Shown piece by piece: positions 1-6,915 of a stretch of 8,565 nucleotides of DNA. A program made the position numbers and the translations under genes. The notes beneath the pieces are model-generated. The model worked only from the letters and a program-made list of their open reading frames with translations, did not search any database and had not been told where the DNA came from. The stretch's first letter is position 1. Each line of letters begins with the position of its first letter. Source of the DNA: Candidatus Woesearchaeota archaeon (GTDB taxonomy: Archaea; Nanobdellota; Nanobdellia; Woesearchaeales; GW2011-AR9); contig JACPCC010000050.1 of assembly GCA_016179995.1 (NCBI GenBank), positions 1-8,565 on the forward strand. Direction: 5' to 3'.

Positions 1-92
1 AACAACTCAAATACTTTTGAGCTTACTTCAAACTTGGGATTTTCAAGGATTGAATCAGTATAATCAATTAAGACATCACCTCTAAGCTTAAT
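1..92 (-). other. Possible edge of a neighbouring gene (ambiguous)
   Basis: On the minus strand a frame is open from 92 to the window edge and reads IKLRGDVLIDYTD, then SILENPKFEVSSKVFEL, which looks protein-like. It has no ATG, GTG or TTG near its start and is closed upstream by TGA at 95-93. An ATG lies at 100-98 in the adjacent frame; one extra A in the GAATTAAG stretch would join them into a reading that begins MYEIKLRGDV. The plus strand offers a competing reading, NNSNTFELTSNLGFSRIESV, that stops at TAA 61-63 and could equally be the C-terminus of a gene entering from the left. Thirty codons are too few to decide, and the two readings exclude each other. No function is assigned. Confidence 0.2.
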
Positions 93-104
93 TCATACAT
101 TGTT

Positions 105-120
105 CCAAAATATTTATATA
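105..120 (+). promoter_or_regulatory. Archaeal promoter (BRE/TATA) for the first surface gene
   Basis: The stretch CCAAAATATTTATATA ends in a good TATA box (TTTATATA, 113-120) preceded by an A-rich BRE-like segment. Transcription would be expected about 25 bases downstream, near 142-145, leaving a leader of about 48 bases that contains the ribosome-binding site at 180-183. A second candidate is the T-A rich box at 137-144 (TTTAAAAA), which would give a shorter leader. The sequence alone does not separate the two. Confidence 0.45.
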
Positions 121-179
121 CTGGACTATACAAATCTTTAAAAATTAATAATTGTTAACTACTTTAAAATAAATACAGC

Positions 180-183
180 GAGG
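180..183 (+). promoter_or_regulatory. Ribosome-binding site (GAGG) pointing to an ATC start
   Basis: GAGG lies eight bases upstream of the ATC at 192-194, the spacing expected of a start codon. It is followed directly by a textbook signal peptide in that frame. The frame is closed upstream by TAA at 165-167 and contains no ATG, GTG or TTG between that stop and 609. The site therefore marks where translation should begin, even though the codon there is not a normal start. Confidence 0.55.
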
Positions 184-191
184 GAACAAAA

Positions 192-1307
192 ATCAAAAAC
201 AAACTATTCCTATCTCTCTTAGTCTCTGTACTTTTTATACTTTTCTTAGTAGATTCTGCTTTAGCGGTTGTCGAATTCACTACCGAAAAAGCTACACTTG
301 ATGTTGATTATAAATTATTTAACGACAATAATCAGAAAATAATCACTGTCAGCACCAGCAGTTTTGTATTAAGTAATCTTGATACTGTAAACAGTGCCAT
401 CGTAACTTTAACCGCTACTGGACTACCTACTAATTATGTTGTTAAAAGTCAAGAAGTAACTATCCCTGCTGCTGGAACCGTTTCCGCTACTTTATCATTA
501 GATGTTCCTCATAAAGAAGATGCAGGAACGAAAAATATCGGAACAATTACTGCCACCCAAGGATCAACTGTTGTTGATAGTATTACTTTAGAGCAGAAAA
601 CAGTAAATATGCTTAGTATGAGATCTTTCTATATAGATTATATCGACCAAGACGATTCTTCAGAAAGAGACCCATTTCCTGATGAAACTCAATTTGAATT
701 AGAAAAAGAAGTATTAGTTGGAACTACAGTTACTTTGAATTTCAAGTTTAAAAACTTATTTGATAATGACTATGACTCCGATTATGGAAAAATAGAAGAC
801 ATCAATCTAAAGATAGAATCTGACGATAACGATTTATTTGCTGATAATTTCGAAGAAGATTACGATATTGGCAGCATAGCTAATGATGGTACAAAAGACT
901 ATGAAGTCAGCTTTACTATTGGCAATGAAGCTAAAGCTCGAGATTATACACTCACTATTACTTTAGATGGTGAAGACGGCAAAAGCGCTCGTCATGAAGT
1001 TGAGAAAGAACTAACTTTTAATATAAAACGTAAAGGAAATGACGTGCGCTTTGAAAAAGCCAATTTAACCACTACTACTGATATTACTACTTGCTCTCCA
1101 CGTTTTATGATGGATGTCAAAATGAGAAATTACGGTACGAAAAATCAGAACGATGCTGCCATTTCAATTTACAACTCTGATCTAAACATTAACGAGAACA
1201 TTCCTCACATTGCTTTAGAAAGTTATGGCGAGAATGATGATACTTGGAGCAGAACCTTCAACTTTAATCTAATAAAACCGAAACGGCTGCTCCTGTTGCT
1301 AAAGTAG
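192..1307 (+). CDS. Putative S-layer/CARDB-like surface protein, broken (ATC start, frameshifted end)
   Basis: This is an exported archaeal surface protein of unknown ligand. Read from ATC 192 it begins (M)KNKLFLSLLVSVLFILFL followed by VDSALA, a clear signal peptide cleaved near residue 25. Three beta-rich Ig/CARDB-like domains follow, at about 26-140, 141-285 and 286 onward. They parallel the last ~430 residues of the large downstream protein: KEDAGTKNIGTI matches DESAGKHKIGTL there, and NMLSMRSFYID matches SLLSITKIEING. The only in-frame ATGs are at 609 and beyond, which would delete the signal peptide and first domain, so 192 is preferred, either as a rare start or as a mutated or mis-sequenced ATG. 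The third domain has Cys301 (TTCSPRF), the only cysteine, and breaks off after RTFNFNL, where the paralogue continues for some 45 more residues to a second Cys. The last 12 residues here (KPKRLLLLLK region) are out-of-frame translation. It lies 76 bp upstream of the large surface gene and is probably in its operon. Confidence 0.7.
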   Translation: MKNKLFLSLLVSVLFILFLVDSALAVVEFTTEKATLDVDYKLFNDNNQKIITVSTSSFVLSNLDTVNSAIVTLTATGLPTNYVVKSQEVTIPAAGTVSATLSLDVPHKEDAGTKNIGTITATQGSTVVDSITLEQKTVNMLSMRSFYIDYIDQDDSSERDPFPDETQFELEKEVLVGTTVTLNFKFKNLFDNDYDSDYGKIEDINLKIESDDNDLFADNFEEDYDIGSIANDGTKDYEVSFTIGNEAKARDYTLTITLDGEDGKSARHEVEKELTFNIKRKGNDVRFEKANLTTTTDITTCSPRFMMDVKMRNYGTKNQNDAAISIYNSDLNINENIPHIALESYGENDDTWSRTFNFNLIKPKRLLLLLK

Positions 1308-1471
1308 TAGAACAACCTAAATCAAATGAAACAGTAACTACTATGCCTGTAATTAAAACTGTTGAACGTTCATTTAGTACCGACGATTTAATAGTTGGTG
1401 GCGCAGTAATAATTATGGTTTTATTGATTTCAATAATTGGCTTATTTGCCGCGATATTGATTAAGAAGTAG
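1268..1471 (+). pseudogene. Out-of-frame C-terminal stalk and membrane anchor of the first surface protein
   Basis: In the -1 frame relative to the upstream gene, the sequence opens after TAA 1265-1267 and reads NKTETAAPVAKVVEQPKSNE, then a Thr-rich stalk. A hydrophobic segment of about 20 residues follows (DLIVGGAVIIMVLLISIIGL, then FAAILIKK), ending at TAG 1469-1471. A stalk, one transmembrane helix and terminal lysines match the end of the large downstream surface protein (…GMFILLKKRY). This is therefore the lost anchor of the gene starting at 192, separated by a net -1 frame change between 1268 and about 1286. An extra A in the AAAA run at 1274-1277 would restore the frame. The missing domain segment instead suggests a larger deletion whose length is not a multiple of three. 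Confidence 0.7.
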
Positions 1472-1537
1472 AAGAGTTGGAATTAGAGAGAGTCATGATA
1501 TAGAGTTTTCCCAAATAAAGAGGATGTTTAGATTATC
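1472..1537 (+). other. Spacer between the two surface genes
   Basis: The spacer is short and shows no convincing TATA box or poly-T terminator, which favours co-transcription of the two surface genes. An ATG at 1524 is in frame with the large gene, but its upstream AGAGG touches it with no spacing, so it is a poor start. Confidence 0.35.
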
Positions 1538-1543
1538 GGAGGG
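1538..1543 (+). promoter_or_regulatory. Strong ribosome-binding site (GGAGGG) deciding the start of the large surface gene
   Basis: GGAGGG ends four bases before ATG 1548. Together with the signal peptide that begins directly at that ATG (MKNLSLNILVLLFLL), it fixes the start at 1548 rather than at the in-frame ATG 1524. Confidence 0.75.
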
Positions 1544-1547
1544 AAAA

Positions 1548-4500
1548 ATGAAGAACTTAAGTTTGAATATTTTGGTTTTACTATTTTTATTATCAGCTAA
1601 TCTCGCATTAGGAGATGTTGTGATTAATGAGGTGATGTATAATCCTAGTGGTTCTGATTCCTATGATGAATTTATCGAGATTTATAACAATGGAGACTAT
1701 TCTGAAAATTTAGATACTTATAATCTTTGTAGTCAAGATATTTTAGAAGGATACATTAACAATGCAGATGGGACTACATATTTAGAGACTGGATTAACTC
1801 TTGCACCAGGAGAATATGCTTTAATAACTGATGGTGGAACTGGAACTAAAGTTTATACTAATTTTGATGTTGATGATAATGCTATTGCTTTTCATGTAAA
1901 TGGAAATACTCTTTGTGGTGGTCTAGATCATGGTGATACAATTAGTATAACTAATGTAATTAATAGCGATATTTTGGTTATAGATTCTAACTGGGGTGGA
2001 AATGGAGATGGTAAAACTCTAGAAAAAATTAATGGTTTTATAAATGATAACACCCAATCAAACTGGCAGGAGAGCAGAATAGGAGGAACACCTGGATCAA
2101 ACAATAATGATGTCCCTACTGCTGTAAATAGTGCTGTAACAACAGAAGAAGATACTGCTTATATTTTTACAATTTCAGACTTTAAATTTGCTGACGAAGA
2201 TGCCGATGACAATTTAAACTCAATAAAAATAACCGGCTTAGAAACCGCCGGAGATTTAGAATTGGCAGGAGTGGATATTACTATAAATCAAGTAATTCCT
2301 GCGGCTAGTATTGCTAGCCTAACTTTCAAACCAGTCGATAATGCTTATGGGGCGCCTTATGCTACTTTCAATTTTAAAGTGAATGACGGCACAGAAGATT
2401 CCGTCTCTTCATATACTATGACTATTAATGTTAATTCAAGAAACGATCCTCCTACCTCCAGTTCTCCTACAGCGATTACTATTAATGAAGATGCAACTTA
2501 CACTTTTAGTTCAAGTAATTTTCCTTTCTCAGATATTGATGGTAATACTTTAAACTCAATAAAAATCGCTAGCTTAGAAACAGCTGGAGATTTAAAATTG
2601 GCAGGAGTAGATGTTACACTTAATCAAGTAATTCCTGTCGCTAGTATTACTAGCTTAACTTTCAAACCAGTAGATCATGCTTTCGGAACACCTTACGCTA
2701 CTTTCAATTTTAAAGTGAATGACGGAACTGATGATTCAGTTTCTTCATATACTATGACTATTAATGTCAATTTAGTAAACGATCTGCCCGTTATCACAGC
2801 TATTCCTAATGGAATCGCAACCGAAGGAGTTGAATTTACTTATATCATTCAAGCCACTGATGTGGAAACAGCTTCGGAAGATTTGGAAATTTCTTCTGTT
2901 ATGGTTGACTCTGTACCTGGCTGGTTGGAAATAGACAGTGCATCAGATCCAATAAGAATAAAAGGCGCCCCTGGCATAAATGACAAGAATAAAAATGAGA
3001 AAATATCAATAACTGTAATTGATAGTGATGGTGGTTCTGGTACTAAAGATTTTTATCTTGATATTATTCCTGCCTTACAAATTGACCCTGCCACAATTGA
3101 AATAGAAATAGATGAAAGAGTATATCATACTACTGACAATCTAATTGTTGCTCCAGGCAGCGATGTTATATTGAGATATCAATTCACTAATAATTATGAC
3201 AAAACTCTTGGACATGTGGAAGCCTCAGCATGGATTGATGTTAATAGAAATGGAGAATTTGATGATAATTTGGACCTTGATGGTGATGGTGTTCCAGAGA
3301 GAGAGCCAGAATTTGTCAGTGTCTGTCAAGGCGCTAGTTGTGATGAAGGGGATTGGGCTTTAACACCCGGTGCAGCAGGAAGCAGCGAGCTAGTTTTTGC
3401 TCTTCCTTACAACATAGGACCAATAGCTGCTTTTGATTTACATTTAGAAATCATCTACGATGATTTTTGGTCATTGCTGGGAATCACTAACCCTTTTACT
3501 GATGAGTCGATTTTGCCTTTTACCATTAACCGAGAAGAAGCCAGTGTCATTTTTAATGACGATGAAGAGTTAGGAATTGTGGGCGTTGAGGTTACTGATG
3601 ATAAATTATCTTGTACCAGAACAGCTCAATTTGAGCTTAATCTAGTTAATATAGGTCAAGAACAAATTACTCCTGAAATATTGTTATTCGACAAACAGCC
3701 AGTAGAAAGTTCTTTTAATGGATTGACTGGAAAATTTGCAGACTTCACAGGTGGAACACCAACAATTAGATTTGAAGAAACTCTTAGTCCTATTCTCTCC
3801 GCTGGAACTCTTCCTACAGCTTTTTGGGTTGACCTGAGCAGCCTCTCTCCAGGAACTTATACTCTTTATCTTTACATTGTCAACCCTTATTTTAGCAGTG
3901 CAGAACATTACATCGGCGACTACGCTGAGGTGCAGGTGACAATTGGAAATTGCCTAAATGTCAGCGCTCTCGAAGAAGATTTGACTATAGTAAAAGGTAG
4001 CAATACTCCTTTGTCAGTAAATTTAGGTAATTATCTTCTAGACGAAGATATAAATACTTTAGGATATACTTTTACTTTTGCTGTTGAAGACCAATCTAAT
4101 GAAGAGATTGTTAATTGTGAAATAGCCTCTTCTACTTTAATCCAATGTACCCCTAACTCAGCAACTCAAGGCAGTTCTGAAGTAATTATTTCCATTGACG
4201 AAAATGATGGTATAACTAACCCGATAAATGAAACATTTACTGTCAGCATTACTCCTTCTTTAGAAGTAAGTAGTGTTAAAGTTAATACTATAACAGTTAA
4301 TGAAAATGGATTATCAACTGCACTAAAACCACAACAAGAAGTTAGTGTGCAATTTACAGTTACTAATAGATTAAGTCATCCAGTTACCGGTGTAGTTGGA
4401 GAATTAAGTTTTGATTCTGCTAGTCCAGTTGAGAGCAGTAAAGTCAATCTTAACGCTGGTGAAGCTAAACAAATTACCATTACTACACTTCTACCATTAA

Positions 4501-6863
4501 GCTTAGTAGAGGGAGAATATCCTGCTACAATTAGTGTTTCAGGAAGGGATTATGAAGATGTATCCATACCACAGGCAGACCTCTTCTCTTTTAAATTGAA
4601 TGTGCAACAAGATGCCGCAGATTTAGTAATCTCTAGTCTTAGTCTTCAAGATAATACATTAACCTGTGCTTCTTCAACCACTTTGTCAGTTAATTACATT
4701 AACAGAGGAAGTCAGACAGAAAATGATGCTGTATTTATTCTCAGTAAAGGAAGTTTAGAGTTGGAAAGAAGAAATATTGGCGTTATAAGTGGTAATTCTC
4801 AAGGAACCGAACCATTCGTAGTTTTAGCTAAGGACTTAACCTCTGGTGCTAATACTTTAACTGTTACTCTAAAATACAGAGATGATTTCAAGACGGATAC
4901 TAAAACTATCGTTGTAACTAAAAATAATTGTTTAGCTATTTCTGAACCAGTAAGCGGCAGTTTAGTTATAGCAGATAATACTGATCAACCATTTAGTGTT
5001 TTATTAACTCAAATGGGAGCTGACAGCCAGATTAAATGGTTTGTTGATAATGTTGAACGTACTACTTCAAATGGTGTGAATCCAACAGATCCAAGTAAAT
5101 TTACTTTTAATGAGGCTACTGCTGGAACTTACCAAATAAAAGTAGAAATTAATGGAAAAGAAACACGCACTTGGACTGTAACCGTAACTGATGTTCCAAT
5201 CTCTACTAATTTAATCGTGTCGCCAGATAAGAAAACTATTGAGAACAGTAAAGGGAAGATTACTTATCAAAACTCAATAGATGATTTTGGCAATCTAGTG
5301 AGTTTAGATTCTTATGTTACTATTTCAGATGATTTAGTTTCAGTAAATACTGCCTCTGATGGAAGTGTTTTACAGGGAGGAGCTACAATCACTTTAAACA
5401 AAGCTTTTAGTACTACCCCTAAAATTTTATATTCATCAACATTTAATGCACAGAGTGGCTTTGTTACCTGTGATACAACAACTACACCTAAATGTACTCC
5501 CGCAGCTACGCAAACTCCTGGTAAATATACTTTTACAGTAGATGGATTCTCCACCTACAAAGTCGTAGAAAACATCCCCGCCGGATTAGAAGTTCTTCCA
5601 ACTGAAGTATTTTTCAACGATGTCGCTCGCGGACAAGAAGCTACTGTCGTAGTAACTGTCAAAAACAAAGGAACTTTAGACTCTTTGACTGGTGTTACTG
5701 CTGCTTTATATGATATTAACGGTATTAACCCCATTAACATTAAATACAATGTCGCATCTCCAGCAACTCCACTTAGTACTTTAGATTCTGTTTTCGACGC
5801 CGGTAAACAAAATACTTTAACCGTTAAAGTAAAAGTTCCTTCTGACGAATCTGCCGGAAAGCATAAGATTGGAACATTAAGAATCACTAGCACCAATCCT
5901 GCTGAAATTAAAAACATCGATATTTACCTTCAACCAAAGAGCCTTCTATCTATCACTAAAATAGAAATAAACGGTAAAGAATCTGGCAAACTATCTTTAG
6001 AAGAAGTCAACAAAATTGAAGTAAATGTAGAAAACCTTTACACTGACGATATGAATAATATATTAGTCACAGCAAAACTTCTAGATGTTGATGGTGATGA
6101 CATCGAAGTAGAATCCGATTCATTTGACTTAAGTTCAGATCGTGATAAAACTGTATCTCTAGACTTAGACCTAACTTCAGAAACTATAGACCAAGAAAAA
6201 TACACTTTAGAAGTCACAGTAGAAGGTACAGCTGATGATGACAGTGAACATAGTGCAGTGGAAACAAAAGAATTAACTTTAGACTTAGCTACACATAAAG
6301 TAATCATCAGCAAATTGACTGCTTCCAACACAAACTTAAAATGTGAACGTCAAGTATCTCTACAAGCTACAATAGATAACAAAGGTAAGTCTCAAGAAGA
6401 TGACATTGAATTGACTTTAACCAATACAGCTTTAGGAATAAACTCTAAAAAGACAGGCATCGAACTAGATGAATTGTTTGGAACAGACAACAGTTATCGC
6501 GCTTCCTTCAGTTTGAATCTAGACGATAAGGCTGCTGGTACGTACACTTTATCGGCAGAAGTATTCCGTGATGGCAATAGTGAAGATACAGAAGAATTAA
6601 CCTTAACTATTGAAGACTGTCCAACTACGACTACCTCAACAAGTACAACAACCAGTACTGGTTCACAGACTTTAAGTTTAGCAAGTCAACAATTGGCTCA
6701 AGAATTACAGAACGCTCTAGCTGTGCCAATTGAACAAAAGCAGCCAGTAACCTCTTCATTTAGGGATACAACTACCTATACTACTTTGTTAGCACTTTTA
6801 ACAGTATTAGTGGCTATCGCTGGAGTATTGGGCATGTTTATCTTGCTAAAGAAGAGATACTAA
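1548..6863 (+). CDS. Giant membrane-anchored surface protein: lamin-tail, cadherin-like and Cys-bracketed CARDB-like domains
   Basis: A 1771-residue exported adhesin or S-layer-like protein; ligand unknown. Signal peptide 1-22 (cleavage near LALG/D). A lamin-tail-like domain at 23-186 opens VVINEVMYNPSG and closes with WQESRIGGTPGSNN. Two cadherin-like repeats of 112 residues follow (189-412), then a diverged third (413-510). EF-hand-like acidic loops lie at 564-584 (DVNRNGEFDD, DLDGDG). Three CARDB-like domains are each bracketed by cysteines: C689-C802, C1040-C1128 and C1599-C1691. A domain at about 1214-1340 (ITYQNSIDD to YTFTVDGFSTYK) resembles one I recall from archaeal surface proteins. 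A Thr/Ser stalk (about 1692-1712), a transmembrane helix (about 1746-1767) and KKRY end the protein, so nearly all of it faces outward. All 14 cysteines can pair, mostly with sequence neighbours. Residues ~1347-1771 are paralogous to the broken gene upstream. Codon choice becomes richer in C-ending codons after about 5560, suggesting mosaic origin. An architecture-based role in adhesion or envelope structure is inference. Confidence 0.85.
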   Translation: MKNLSLNILVLLFLLSANLALGDVVINEVMYNPSGSDSYDEFIEIYNNGDYSENLDTYNLCSQDILEGYINNADGTTYLETGLTLAPGEYALITDGGTGTKVYTNFDVDDNAIAFHVNGNTLCGGLDHGDTISITNVINSDILVIDSNWGGNGDGKTLEKINGFINDNTQSNWQESRIGGTPGSNNNDVPTAVNSAVTTEEDTAYIFTISDFKFADEDADDNLNSIKITGLETAGDLELAGVDITINQVIPAASIASLTFKPVDNAYGAPYATFNFKVNDGTEDSVSSYTMTINVNSRNDPPTSSSPTAITINEDATYTFSSSNFPFSDIDGNTLNSIKIASLETAGDLKLAGVDVTLNQVIPVASITSLTFKPVDHAFGTPYATFNFKVNDGTDDSVSSYTMTINVNLVNDLPVITAIPNGIATEGVEFTYIIQATDVETASEDLEISSVMVDSVPGWLEIDSASDPIRIKGAPGINDKNKNEKISITVIDSDGGSGTKDFYLDIIPALQIDPATIEIEIDERVYHTTDNLIVAPGSDVILRYQFTNNYDKTLGHVEASAWIDVNRNGEFDDNLDLDGDGVPEREPEFVSVCQGASCDEGDWALTPGAAGSSELVFALPYNIGPIAAFDLHLEIIYDDFWSLLGITNPFTDESILPFTINREEASVIFNDDEELGIVGVEVTDDKLSCTRTAQFELNLVNIGQEQITPEILLFDKQPVESSFNGLTGKFADFTGGTPTIRFEETLSPILSAGTLPTAFWVDLSSLSPGTYTLYLYIVNPYFSSAEHYIGDYAEVQVTIGNCLNVSALEEDLTIVKGSNTPLSVNLGNYLLDEDINTLGYTFTFAVEDQSNEEIVNCEIASSTLIQCTPNSATQGSSEVIISIDENDGITNPINETFTVSITPSLEVSSVKVNTITVNENGLSTALKPQQEVSVQFTVTNRLSHPVTGVVGELSFDSASPVESSKVNLNAGEAKQITITTLLPLSLVEGEYPATISVSGRDYEDVSIPQADLFSFKLNVQQDAADLVISSLSLQDNTLTCASSTTLSVNYINRGSQTENDAVFILSKGSLELERRNIGVISGNSQGTEPFVVLAKDLTSGANTLTVTLKYRDDFKTDTKTIVVTKNNCLAISEPVSGSLVIADNTDQPFSVLLTQMGADSQIKWFVDNVERTTSNGVNPTDPSKFTFNEATAGTYQIKVEINGKETRTWTVTVTDVPISTNLIVSPDKKTIENSKGKITYQNSIDDFGNLVSLDSYVTISDDLVSVNTASDGSVLQGGATITLNKAFSTTPKILYSSTFNAQSGFVTCDTTTTPKCTPAATQTPGKYTFTVDGFSTYKVVENIPAGLEVLPTEVFFNDVARGQEATVVVTVKNKGTLDSLTGVTAALYDINGINPINIKYNVASPATPLSTLDSVFDAGKQNTLTVKVKVPSDESAGKHKIGTLRITSTNPAEIKNIDIYLQPKSLLSITKIEINGKESGKLSLEEVNKIEVNVENLYTDDMNNILVTAKLLDVDGDDIEVESDSFDLSSDRDKTVSLDLDLTSETIDQEKYTLEVTVEGTADDDSEHSAVETKELTLDLATHKVIISKLTASNTNLKCERQVSLQATIDNKGKSQEDDIELTLTNTALGINSKKTGIELDELFGTDNSYRASFSLNLDDKAAGTYTLSAEVFRDGNSEDTEELTLTIEDCPTTTTSTSTTTSTGSQTLSLASQQLAQELQNALAVPIEQKQPVTSSFRDTTTYTTLLALLTVLVAIAGVLGMFILLKKRY
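2112..2447 (+). repeat. Tandem cadherin-like repeat, copy 1 (336 bp)
   Basis: First of two adjacent in-frame copies with a period of exactly 336 bp (112 residues). From LNSIKI onward, 65 of 78 residues match copy 2, and one DNA stretch of 29 bases is identical (2361-2389 with 2697-2725). The first ~34 residues of the unit are much less conserved, although both keep the acidic EED / NED start and the DFKF / NFPF aromatic pattern. The fold is inferred to be cadherin-like from the NDGTxDS motif and the closing YTMTINVN strand. Confidence 0.85.
2448..2783 (+). repeat. Tandem cadherin-like repeat, copy 2 (336 bp)
   Basis: Second copy of the 336-bp unit, directly abutting the first. Substitutions relative to copy 1 are mostly conservative (I/V, I/L, Y/F, E/D), pointing to a fairly recent in-frame duplication kept under protein-level constraint. 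The following sequence from 2784 (LPVITAIPNG) is a third, diverged domain of the same general type. Confidence 0.85.
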
Positions 6864-6891
6864 TTTTTAGTATTTTTTTTTTACTTTTTTT
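6864..6891 (+). terminator. Archaeal poly-T terminator after the large surface gene
   Basis: Directly after the TAA stop there are runs of five, ten (6873-6882) and seven (6885-6891) thymines with no hairpin needed. This is the usual form of archaeal intrinsic termination. Confidence 0.75.
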
Positions 6892-6906
6892 CTATACCTT
6901 CTTTGA

Positions 6907-6915
6907 AATTCAACG
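6907..6915 (+). repeat. 9-bp direct repeat, left copy (AATTCAACG)
   Basis: AATTCAACG occurs here and again at 7103-7111, immediately outside the palindromic element. The position fits a target-site duplication, although a 9-base match in AT-rich DNA could arise by chance. Confidence 0.45.

Noticed and set aside
1268..1290. Programmed -1 ribosomal frameshifting at the AATAAAACC stretch
   Set aside because: There is no proper slippery heptamer (ATA would have to re-pair on AAT), no following stem or pseudoknot is evident, and the missing domain segment shows more than a frame change.
609..1307. Starting the first surface gene at ATG 609
   Set aside because: The frame is open and clearly protein-like back to a signal peptide at 192 with a well-placed GAGG. 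A 609 start would remove the export signal and the first domain.
1524..1547. Starting the large surface gene at ATG 1524
   Set aside because: Its AGAGG touches the ATG with no spacing, and it would add eight residues before the signal peptide. ATG 1548 has GGAGGG at normal spacing.
3684..6331. Several minus-strand open frames of 70-120 codons inside the large surface gene
   Set aside because: They are antisense shadows: their sequences are low-complexity Ser/Val-rich translations of the beta-rich coding strand, with no start signals or recognisable domains.
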